A stretch of DNA of 5,401 nucleotides. It comes from Verrucomicrobiota bacterium (lineage in GTDB: Bacteria; Verrucomicrobiota; Verrucomicrobiia; Limisphaerales; UBA9464). The DNA lies in NCBI GenBank assembly GCA_947454295.1, contig CANGMO010000203.1, forward strand, positions 1 through 5,401. Reading direction: 5' to 3'. The notes below the pieces were generated by a model that was given only the letters and a program-made list of their open reading frames with translations, did no database searches and was not told the DNA's origin. The stretch's first letter is position 1, and each line of letters starts with the position of its first letter. The position numbers were made by a program, and so were the translations under genes. This document shows positions 1 to 5,401 of the stretch, in pieces.

Positions 1-67
1 GGAGTGGTGTTGATTGGGTTTGTCGTCGCCTTGGAGACAGTCCCCGTTTTTCGATTCCGTTCCTGGT

Positions 68-1216
68 ATGAGCACACCCCATTCGACTCCACGATCAGGT
101 GGCAGGTTCCGGTTTCCGGATTTTTCGTGGCTTCTGTCGTTCATCACGCTCCTGGTGATCTCATGCTCGTCGCTTCGGGGACAGGCGCTGACCTACATTA
201 TCAGCGAGCCAGAGGTCAGCACCCAGGTGAACCTGCCTGTTCGCTACCGAATCGTCACCGAAGGAAGCTGGGTGCCGGACCACTTCGCCGCGGGGCCGCT
301 CCCTGCGGGGTTGGTTCTGGATCCTATTTTGGGTGAACTCAACGGCACGCCGACCCAGATTGGCGACTTTCAAATTCGCCTTGAGGCCACGTCATCGACC
401 GTCCCCGGGGACAAGGCCACCGCGATCCTGACACTCCATGTGACGATCCAGCCGAATCCGCCCTGGTTCTCACGGCGCCCCGAAGACGCCTACACCATCC
501 GCGGCGGCTCGGCGACCCTTCAAGCCGAGGCCCAGGGCAGCGGGCCGCTGCACTTCCAGTGGTTTCGTGTCGCCCTCAACGGAGCGAATCCGGAAACAAG
601 AACCCCAATTCCGGGTGCCACGGAGTCGGTTCTGAAACTGAAAGCCGTCGCGGATGCGGACACAGGATTTTACCAGCTGCAGGTCTCCAATGATATCGGC
701 TCCAGCTTCAGCCCGTGGGCCTGGGTCTATCTTGTTGATCCGCCACAGGTCACGATCCGGGTCGGGCAGACGCTCATGCACGCCGGCGGGCTGATTGGCA
801 TCGACAGCAGCCTTCGCTCCAACCAGGGCCCCTACAGCTTTCAGTGGCGACGCAATGGAGCCGTCCTGCCTGATCAGACCGGTGCCTCGCTCGTGCTCTA
901 TCCGGTCGCTGCGGAGGATGCGGGAACCTACGACGTGGTGGTGACCAACATCGCCGGGTCCACGCCTTCCAATTCGATCAAGATCACCGTGGCGGATCCC
1001 GTTCGCCTCACCCTGGCGCGCCACACCAATGCCTCGAGTCTGATCCGCTTCACGGCAATTCCAGGAGTTCTCTACACCATCCAATCCACCGCGGATGCCC
1101 CGGATGATGACGCCACCTGGGTGGCGGAGGAGGAAGTGGCGGCGACGTCGACGGCCTTTTCGCGGTTGGTGGTGGATAAGGGATCCGTCCGATTCTATCG
1201 GATTCAGGCGCGCTGA
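68..1216 (+). CDS. Exported Ig-like repeat protein, probable lipoprotein
   Basis: From the ATG at 68 this is a 382-residue exported protein of unknown specific role. The N-terminus has a basic stretch (R9, R13, R15), then a hydrophobic core at about residues 21-32 ending in VISC, a plausible lipobox with Cys33. A type I cleavage after GQA (about residue 39) is the alternative. Residues 42-128 look like a putative Ig/cadherin-like domain (He_PIG type), with the hallmark LPAGLVLD followed by GELNGTPTQIGDFQIRL. Two Ig-like domains follow at about 130-223 (FQW, then DADTGFYQLQVSN) and 225-308 (FQWRRNG, then EDAGTYDVVVTN). The C-terminal module (about 310-382) has YTIQST and a final RFYRI, a pattern typical of the ends of verrucomicrobial surface proteins. 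The Ig domains lack the usual disulfide cysteines; Cys33 is the only cysteine. The frame stays open back to a TTG at 14, just after an in-frame TGA at 11-13, but that start would put extra residues before the signal peptide. Neither start has a convincing Shine-Dalgarno. Such proteins usually act in adhesion or extracellular binding, which is family inference. Confidence 0.85.
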   Translation: MSTPHSTPRSGGRFRFPDFSWLLSFITLLVISCSSLRGQALTYIISEPEVSTQVNLPVRYRIVTEGSWVPDHFAAGPLPAGLVLDPILGELNGTPTQIGDFQIRLEATSSTVPGDKATAILTLHVTIQPNPPWFSRRPEDAYTIRGGSATLQAEAQGSGPLHFQWFRVALNGANPETRTPIPGATESVLKLKAVADADTGFYQLQVSNDIGSSFSPWAWVYLVDPPQVTIRVGQTLMHAGGLIGIDSSLRSNQGPYSFQWRRNGAVLPDQTGASLVLYPVAAEDAGTYDVVVTNIAGSTPSNSIKITVADPVRLTLARHTNASSLIRFTAIPGVLYTIQSTADAPDDDATWVAEEEVAATSTAFSRLVVDKGSVRFYRIQAR

Positions 1217-1373
1217 CAGATCGCAGGGACGAACTTCCGGCGGGAGAGCACCGACGAAGAGGGGGCGCCGGCCTCTAGCCTAGTGACCCGGCACGCGCCT
1301 GAGTGGGACCGGTGCATGACGAACGCCCGTCGGCAGACTCAACGCGTCGCTCCCCGGAACAGCACGACTGATC

Positions 1374-1391
1374 CGTGATTGTGCAATCACG
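1374..1391. repeat. Perfect hairpin CGTGATT-GTGC-AATCACG
   Basis: A 7-bp perfect stem, CGTGATT paired with AATCACG, encloses a GTGC tetraloop; read as DNA, the dyad extends to 8 bp with a 2-base centre. No run of T follows it, so it is not a classical intrinsic terminator. Its left arm is also one unit of the surrounding heptamer-like sequence, ACTGATC then CGTGATT. It could be an operator-like dyad, an RNA hairpin, or simply a by-product of the repeat sequence. Confidence 0.6.
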
Positions 1392-1424
1392 CTTCATGGC
1401 CAACGGATCCAATCCGAACCGTAC

Positions 1425-1459
1425 TGATCAATGATCACTGATCACAGATCACTGCTCAC
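1425..1459. repeat. Five-unit 7-bp tandem repeat (TGATCAC type)
   Basis: Five consecutive 7-base units lie in exact register. The first is TGATCAA, the second and third are TGATCAC, the fourth is AGATCAC and the fifth is TGCTCAC. The first three each contain the palindrome TGATCA, and the first four contain GATC, all spaced exactly 7 bases apart. The array ends about 88 bases before the VWA start codon. Heptanucleotide tandem repeats in intergenic DNA are known from several bacterial groups, such as the STRR repeats of cyanobacteria. A 7-base period does not match the DNA helical turn, so a row of regulator sites on one face of the helix is unlikely. Confidence 0.8.
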
Positions 1460-1546
1460 CGAGTAGTGACTGCGGCTCTTTACAGCCTGCTTACACACGA
1501 CCCGTGGAACGCCCGCATACTGGTGTTGGTCAAGACGACCGACATC

Positions 1547-2758
1547 ATGAATCCACGCTTCTCCCAATCCCGTTTCCCCGAAATCCGGCGGCTTGCCGCC
1601 GCCCTCATCGGGCTCCTGGCGTTTGCGGCCACCACCGTTGCCGTCCCGGTACCGATGCAATACGCCGCGCCGATCAGCCCCGGCCCGCGTTCTGCAGTTG
1701 CCCAGCCGCTCGTCCAGATCGCGCTGCTCCTCGACACCAGCAACAGCATGGATGGCCTCATCTCCCAGGCGAAGTCGCAGCTCTGGAAGATCGTCAACGA
1801 GTTCAAGGATGCCCGGCGCGAGGGTCAGGTGCCCATCGTCCAGGTTGCCCTTTACGAATATGGCAACAACCGGTTGTCCGCGAGCAGCGGCTATGTCCGC
1901 CAGATCCTAGCCTTCACCACGGATCTCGATCGCGTCTCCGAGGAGTTGTTCCGGCTCGTCACCGACGGTGGCGAGGAATACTGCGGCTGGGTCATCCGCG
2001 ACGCCGTTCGCGACCTCCAGTGGAGTCAGGCGGGCAACGACTACAAGGCCATCTTCATTGCCGGCAATGAGCCCTTCACCCAGGGCACCGTGAGCTACGT
2101 GGACGCCTGTCGTGCAGCGATCGGACGCGGCATCGTCGTGAACACCATCCACTGTGGGACCGAGTCCGACGGTCGCGAGGGGCACTGGATCGACGGCGCA
2201 AAGCTCGCCGAGGGCCGCTTCATGATCATCAACCAGGACGCCGCCGTCGTCCGGGTTGCCACGCCGTACGATGACCGCATCGCGGCGCTCGGGGTGGAGC
2301 TCAACCGGACCTATATCCCATATGGCGATCCCGCCGAGGCGCGCGCCGCGCAAAACCGGCAGTCGGCCCAGGATGCCGGGGCCACTGCCAACCGCTGGGC
2401 GGGTTCGAGTGTGGAGCGCGCCCTCACCAAGGCCTCGTCCAACTACCGGAATTCGAACTGGGATCTCGTGGACGCCTGTCGCGAGAACATTGTGAAGTTT
2501 GAGGAGATCGACGACTCCCGGCTCCCTGCGGAACTCCGCGGCAGATCGTCCGCCGCGAAGCGTGAGTACGTAGCCGCCAAAGGTGCGGAGCGCACCAAGC
2601 TCCAGCTGGAGATCGACTCGCTCAACCGGGAGCGCACTCGCTGGCTGGAACTGCGCCGCCCGGCCTCGCCTGCCGCGGCCACCCTCGACCGGGCCGTCTC
2701 AGAGGTCGTGCGGTCCCAAGCCATCCAACACCACTTCGAATTCCCCACCCTCCCATGA
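1547..2758 (+). CDS. Exported VWA (von Willebrand factor A) domain protein
   Basis: The protein is 403 residues from the ATG at 1547. It starts with a signal sequence: basic residues R9, R14 and R15, then a hydrophobic core at about 16-33. The VWA domain begins at about residue 55 and spans to about 250. The metal-ion-dependent adhesion site (MIDAS) motif DxSxS is intact as DTSNS at 63-67, preceded by the buried strand VQIALLL. A threonine for the second MIDAS loop is available in LVTDGGEEYCG (about 137-147). The usual third loop (TDG-like) is replaced by FIAGNEPFTQG at about 170-180. The C-terminal third, after about residue 310, is charged and probably helical or coiled-coil, with many Lys, Glu and Arg. 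VWA domains generally bind protein partners through a bound divalent metal; the ligand here is unknown. The frame extends back to a GTG at 1466, but that would bury the signal peptide behind 27 extra residues, so 1547 is preferred. No Shine-Dalgarno is visible. Its stop overlaps the next start (ATGA), so the SIMPL protein is probably translated with it. Confidence 0.88.
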   Translation: MNPRFSQSRFPEIRRLAAALIGLLAFAATTVAVPVPMQYAAPISPGPRSAVAQPLVQIALLLDTSNSMDGLISQAKSQLWKIVNEFKDARREGQVPIVQVALYEYGNNRLSASSGYVRQILAFTTDLDRVSEELFRLVTDGGEEYCGWVIRDAVRDLQWSQAGNDYKAIFIAGNEPFTQGTVSYVDACRAAIGRGIVVNTIHCGTESDGREGHWIDGAKLAEGRFMIINQDAAVVRVATPYDDRIAALGVELNRTYIPYGDPAEARAAQNRQSAQDAGATANRWAGSSVERALTKASSNYRNSNWDLVDACRENIVKFEEIDDSRLPAELRGRSSAAKREYVAAKGAERTKLQLEIDSLNRERTRWLELRRPASPAAATLDRAVSEVVRSQAIQHHFEFPTLP

Positions 2759-3567
2759 GAACCCGTCTCCTTGCCCTGCTTGCCACCGCTGTCCTCGGTG
2801 CCTTGGTGGCCACCGCCGCCCCGCCGGGCCGTCCCAACCCGTCGCGCGGTGCGGGGGCCTCCGGCACCATCGCCGTGTCCGGCAACGCCCAGGTTCTGGT
2901 GGTTCCTGACCAGATCGAACTCCGCATCGGGATCCTGAGTTACCATTCCGAACTCGCGAAGGCCAAGGCCGACAACGACGCGCGCTCCTCGGCCGTCCTG
3001 GCCCGCCTGCGCGAACTTGGCTTGCCCGCACGCGACGTCCAGACCGACGCCCTGCACGTGCAGCCGGAATACCATTCGGAAAACAACCGCCCTCCCGAGC
3101 TTGTGCGCTACCATGTGCAGCGCCACGTCGTGGTCACACTTCGGGAGGTCGCGAAGTTCGAGCCGTTGCTGCAGTCGGCTCTCGATGCTGGCGCCAACGA
3201 GGTGTTGAACATCCAGTTCTGCACCACCGAACTCCGCAAATACCGCGATCAGGCCCGCCAGATGGCGGTCCGCGCTGCCCGCGAAAAGGCACAACTCATG
3301 GCCGGGGAGCTGGGGGTCAAAGTCGGGCGCCCCACGCAGATCAGCGAGCAAGGGCAGGACTACGGATGGTCGAGCTACAACTACTACAGTTCCTACGGGG
3401 GCGGCTACTTCTCGCAGTATCGGGGCGGCGGTGGATACATGGCGCAGAATGCCGTGGCGTCGGCGCCCTCCGGGGAATCCGGCGGCCCCGAGGCCTCGTC
3501 CACCGCATTTGCCCCCGGCCAAATCCGCGTGAGCGCCATGGTGGCGGTGACTTTCGAGGTGGAGTGA
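2755..3567 (+). CDS. SIMPL domain (DUF541, YggE-like) secreted protein
   Basis: This is a 270-residue protein with a clear signal peptide (MRTR, then a Leu/Ala-rich core to about residue 21), so it acts outside the cytoplasm. The SIMPL/DUF541 family is recognised by GTIAVSGNAQVLVVPDQIELRIGI (about 37-60; shown in part as VSGNAQVLVVPDQ), by DVQTDALHVQPEY (94-106), by the helix AVRAAREKAQLMAGELGVKVG (171-191, key residues A, K and LG), and by the closing strand PGQIRVSAMVAVTFEVE (254-270). The length is normal for the family. E. coli YggE is linked to reduced oxidative stress, but the biochemical function of the family is not settled. An unusual Gly/Tyr/Ser-rich segment at about 203-230 lies between the KA-LG helix and the last strand. 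The start codon sits in an ATGA overlap with the VWA stop and has no Shine-Dalgarno, which argues for translational coupling and for a joint role with the VWA protein. Confidence 0.92.
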   Translation: MRTRLLALLATAVLGALVATAAPPGRPNPSRGAGASGTIAVSGNAQVLVVPDQIELRIGILSYHSELAKAKADNDARSSAVLARLRELGLPARDVQTDALHVQPEYHSENNRPPELVRYHVQRHVVVTLREVAKFEPLLQSALDAGANEVLNIQFCTTELRKYRDQARQMAVRAAREKAQLMAGELGVKVGRPTQISEQGQDYGWSSYNYYSSYGGGYFSQYRGGGGYMAQNAVASAPSGESGGPEASSTAFAPGQIRVSAMVAVTFEVE

Positions 3568-3574
3568 ATGAGTC

Positions 3575-3630
3575 GAGCACGGAGCACGGAGAAGGAAGTA
3601 ATCGGTGATCCGTGATCGGGAATCCGAGAG
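3575..3630. repeat. Degenerate heptamer-phased repeat tract
   Basis: Starting just after the SIMPL stop, the sequence can be read as eight 7-base units in one register. GAGCACG occurs twice and is followed by the related GAGAAGG; after one unrelated unit come CGGTGAT, CCGTGAT and CGGGAAT, and then CCGAGAG. The 11-mer TGATCCGTGAT at 3606-3616 is identical to 1369-1379 in the gap upstream of the VWA gene, where a GCACG-containing unit also precedes it. The tract therefore looks like the same repeat family as the upstream array. No intrinsic terminator was seen between the SIMPL gene and the response regulator. Confidence 0.6.
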
Positions 3631-3640
3631 GCCCCGCATA

Positions 3641-3658
3641 GACTCCGTCGTCGGAGTC
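3641..3658 (+). promoter_or_regulatory. Leader hairpin containing the response-regulator RBS
   Basis: GACTCCG (3641-3647) pairs perfectly with CGGAGTC (3652-3658) around a TCGT tetraloop. The 3' arm contains GGAG at 3653-3656, placed 9 bases before the ATG at 3666. This is the best Shine-Dalgarno in the window and it decides that start over the ATG at 3675. If the hairpin forms in the mRNA, the ribosome binding site is paired, which would lower translation unless the stem is opened. The pairing is directly visible; the regulatory effect is inferred. Confidence 0.55.
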
Positions 3659-3665
3659 ACCCATA

Positions 3666-4373
3666 ATGAATTCCATGAGTTCCCGCTGCGTGCTCGTCGT
3701 TGAGGACGACCCGGCCATCCGCCGGGGCGTCGTCGATGCCCTCGCGTTCGCTGGCTATGCCACACTCCAGGCGGGCAAGGGCGGTGAGGGAATGAATCTC
3801 GCCACCACCGCCACGCTGGACCTCATCCTCCTCGATCTCGTCCTGCCCGGGACCGGCGGCTTCGAAATCCTCCGTGCCGTTCGCGAGAACCGTCCCACCC
3901 TCCCGGTCATCATTCTCACCGCCCGGGGTGCGGAGGAGGATCGCGTGCAGGGCCTGCGGCTCGGGGCCGACGACTATGTGGTGAAGCCGTTCAGCATTCG
4001 GGAGCTGCTCGCACGCGTCGAAGCGGTGCTCCGTCGCTCGCCCGAACGTCCCCAACCGCTCGCCGCCGTTCCGGTTCCCGGCGGCGTCGCCGATCTTGAG
4101 CGGCGCGAGATTCGCTTCGACGACGGCTCCCGCGCCGAACTTTCGGAACGCGAAGTGGAGTTGCTCCGCTACCTCGCCTCGCATCCCGGTCGCGCCCTCT
4201 CTCGAGATGAAATCCTCCGGCATGTGTGGCGGCTCGACCCGACGCATCTGGAAACGCGGACCATTGATGTCCATGTCGGCAACCTCCGCGCGAAGCTTCG
4301 CGATACCGGTCCCGCACCCCGCGTGGTCCTGACCGTCCGGGGCAAGGGCTACATGCTGGCGCACGTGCCATGA
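3666..4373 (+). CDS. OmpR/PhoB-family response regulator
   Basis: This is a complete 235-residue, two-domain transcriptional regulator. The receiver domain (about 7-120) has the acidic pocket E13/D14, the phosphoacceptor Asp57 in LILLDLVLPGTGGFEIL, the switch Thr85 in ILTARG and Lys107 in DDYVVKPFS, so every residue needed for phosphotransfer is present. The DNA-binding winged helix (about 138-235) shows LSEREVELLRYLASHPGRALSR and the recognition-helix region TRTIDVHVGNLRAKLRD, closing with VRGKGYML, as in OmpR/PhoB proteins. It should be phosphorylated by a membrane kinase and then bind direct-repeat DNA sites. The start at 3666 is supported by GGAG 9 bases upstream, which lies in a hairpin. 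The stop overlaps the next gene's start by ATGA, as expected for a regulator-sensor pair. Its target genes cannot be told from sequence; the adjacent VWA-SIMPL pair is an obvious candidate. I cannot say which named subfamily it belongs to. Confidence 0.96.
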   Translation: MNSMSSRCVLVVEDDPAIRRGVVDALAFAGYATLQAGKGGEGMNLATTATLDLILLDLVLPGTGGFEILRAVRENRPTLPVIILTARGAEEDRVQGLRLGADDYVVKPFSIRELLARVEAVLRRSPERPQPLAAVPVPGGVADLERREIRFDDGSRAELSEREVELLRYLASHPGRALSRDEILRHVWRLDPTHLETRTIDVHVGNLRAKLRDTGPAPRVVLTVRGKGYMLAHVP

Positions 4374-5401
4374 AGCGCCTGTCGAAAACCTGGATCACCT
4401 TCGGAGGGCTCGCGCTCGTGGCGGCGCTGTCCCTTGGCTGGCTGAGCCGGGACGTGCTGCGTCTCGACGCCGAGCAGCGTCGCTCGGCCGCCGCCGCGGA
4501 GCGCGAGGAACGAGTCCGGCTGGCCCTCTGGCGGATTGATTCCGCACTCGCACTGCTCGTGGCCGACGAGAACGCGCGTTCGCCCTCGGAATTCGCGGCG
4601 TTCTACAGCCCCGCCCTTGCGTGGTCTCCGAGCCAATTGCCGCTGGCTCCCGGAGCCGTGCTGGTGCCGTCCTCGCTGCTCGAGGTGCCGTCCACCAACC
4701 ACCGGCTCCACTTCGAATTCGCGCCCGGCCATCCGGTGGCTTCGCCGCAGGTGCCCCCTCCCGGGTTGCGCACGCTCGCTCTCACCCAGGTCGAATCGAC
4801 CGCCAGCCTGGCCGCCGCGGAGGCGCAACTCGAGAGGCTCCGCACGCTCCTCGGCCCGCCCACGGCAGCGGGCGACAATGGGTCGCGGCTGTTCGCCGCC
4901 GTTGCCACCGCCATGAAATCCGGACCAACGCAGACCGGCGCCCCTTCGCCGCGATCCCGGCGCCAGCCGGACGCCACATCATCTCGCGGCTCCCGGGACT
5001 ACGACCTCGGACAATCCGAAAGCCAGGCCCGCGCGCAGAATTTCGTGAACGCGCAGCAGGCCAACCGCTACGCCACGAAATCGGCCCTCAACAACAACAC
5101 GGAGGCCTCCAACTCCGCACCCGCCGCCGGCCCGCCGCCGGTCGGCCCCATGACGCCAGCCTGGCTCGGCGACGAATTGTTCCTCGTCCGTCGTCTGGAT
5201 GCCCCGGATGGCCCGCGCGTCCAGGGCGTCTGGCTCGATTGGCCCCGGCTGCGCGGGTCCCTGCTCGCCAGCGCCTTCGATCTCGTTCCCGGGGCGAACC
5301 TCGTCCCGGCCGCCTCAACCGCGGCCGACGGCGAGCGCCACGTCGCGTCGCTTCCCCTGACGCTCGTCGTCGGTGAGATTCCCATCACGCCGATGGCAAC
5401 C
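4370..5401 (+). CDS. N-terminal part of probable sensor histidine kinase (cut by window edge)
   Basis: An open frame starts at the ATG at 4370, in an ATGA overlap with the regulator stop, and runs without a stop for 344 codons to the last base. Residues 1-6 are basic (MKRLSK) and about 8-26 form a membrane segment. Residues 28-55 are a charged, Ala-rich helix (QRRSAAAAEREERVRLALWR), probably a coiled coil just outside the membrane, followed by IDSALALLVADENARSPSEF. Residues 145-162 form a second Glu/Leu helix. About 183-262 is low-complexity, rich in Ser, Asn, Gln, Ala and Pro. A more ordered segment, WLGDELFLVRR then GVWLDWPRLR, lies at about 265-295. No HisKA or HATPase motif is reached, so the kinase call rests on gene order, the overlap and the topology. 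I believe similar N-termini occur in histidine kinases of Verrucomicrobia and Planctomycetes, but this is from memory. A second membrane segment and the kinase core should lie beyond the window. Another type of membrane protein remains possible. Confidence 0.8.
   Translation, partial: MKRLSKTWITFGGLALVAALSLGWLSRDVLRLDAEQRRSAAAAEREERVRLALWRIDSALALLVADENARSPSEFAAFYSPALAWSPSQLPLAPGAVLVPSSLLEVPSTNHRLHFEFAPGHPVASPQVPPPGLRTLALTQVESTASLAAAEAQLERLRTLLGPPTAAGDNGSRLFAAVATAMKSGPTQTGAPSPRSRRQPDATSSRGSRDYDLGQSESQARAQNFVNAQQANRYATKSALNNNTEASNSAPAAGPPPVGPMTPAWLGDELFLVRRLDAPDGPRVQGVWLDWPRLRGSLLASAFDLVPGANLVPAASTAADGERHVASLPLTLVVGEIPITPMAT

Larger units (their letters stand above)
1217..1546. other. Non-coding gap with hairpin and heptamer repeats
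   Basis: This 330-base stretch between the Ig protein and the VWA gene contains no credible gene. The first 150 bases hold only a weak imperfect stem near 1258-1276. The later part holds a perfect inverted repeat (1374-1391), a small CGGAT/ATCCG inverted repeat (1404-1416) and a 7-bp tandem repeat (1425-1459). GATC occurs six times between 1370 and 1450. The promoter of the downstream genes should lie here. The best candidate I can see is weak: TTACAC at 1491-1496 and CATACT at 1516-1521, with a 19-base spacer. It would give a 5' leader of only about 20 bases before the ATG at 1547. Confidence 0.7.

Noticed and set aside
14..67. TTG at 14 as the start of the Ig-like protein
   Set aside because: It would place 18 extra residues before the signal sequence; the ATG at 68 gives a more usual n-region. 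Not fully excluded, since neither start has a clear ribosome binding site.
1258..1276. Possible intrinsic terminator after the Ig-like gene (AGAGG/CCTCT stem)
   Set aside because: The stem is only 5 bp with a 9-base loop and no T-run follows, so it is too weak to call.
1425..1459. CRISPR array
   Set aside because: The units are 7 bases long and directly adjacent with no spacers, so this is a simple tandem repeat.
1466..1546. GTG at 1466 as the start of the VWA gene
   Set aside because: It would add 27 residues before a normal signal peptide and place the start against the heptamer array. The ATG at 1547 gives a standard exported N-terminus.
2443..3765. Antisense open frame of 440 codons over the VWA end, SIMPL and regulator start
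   Set aside because: It is a shadow of high-GC coding sequence on the other strand. Its translation is Arg/Gly-rich low-grade sequence with no recognisable domain, and it overlaps three well-supported genes.
3657..4364. Antisense open frame of 235 codons mirroring the response regulator
   Set aside because: It almost exactly mirrors a complete OmpR/PhoB regulator in which every functional residue is identifiable; the reverse translation shows no domain.
4621..5376. Open frame of 251 codons in another + frame over the probable kinase start
   Set aside because: Its translation is dominated by Arg, Pro, Ala and Gly, with no start context. The competing frame begins at an ATGA overlap and has a membrane segment and ordered helices.

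Overview
The window is high-GC bacterial DNA. It most likely comes from a member of the Verrucomicrobiota, or a close PVC-group relative. The basis is the combination of a secreted multi-Ig-domain protein with the C-terminal module ending in RFYRI, a VWA protein with the GNEPFTQG signature, heptamer-periodic intergenic repeats, and start codons that mostly lack a Shine-Dalgarno sequence. This assignment is inference from sequence style; no marker gene is present.

Layout, with every gene on the + strand. (1) About 68-1216: an exported Ig-like repeat protein, probably a lipoprotein. (2) 1217-1546: a non-coding gap with a perfect hairpin and a five-unit 7-bp tandem repeat rich in GATC. (3) 1547-2758: an exported von Willebrand A (VWA) domain protein. 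(4) 2755-3567: a secreted SIMPL/DUF541 (YggE-like) protein, joined to the VWA gene by an ATGA overlap. (5) 3568-3665: a short gap with a second heptamer-phased tract, then a hairpin whose 3' arm contains the only good ribosome binding site in the window. (6) 3666-4373: a complete OmpR/PhoB-type response regulator. (7) 4370 to the right edge: the start of a membrane protein joined to the regulator by another ATGA overlap and still open at the last base. It is very probably the partner sensor histidine kinase, of which only the N-terminal membrane anchor and extracytoplasmic sensor region lie in the window.

The two overlapping pairs (VWA-SIMPL and regulator-sensor) suggest two translationally coupled modules in one transcriptional direction. 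A reasonable reading is an envelope-associated two-component system next to two exported proteins that may be its targets, or may act in the same envelope-stress process. That functional link is inferred from position only. No RNA genes, CRISPR arrays, insertion sequences or phage genes were seen.
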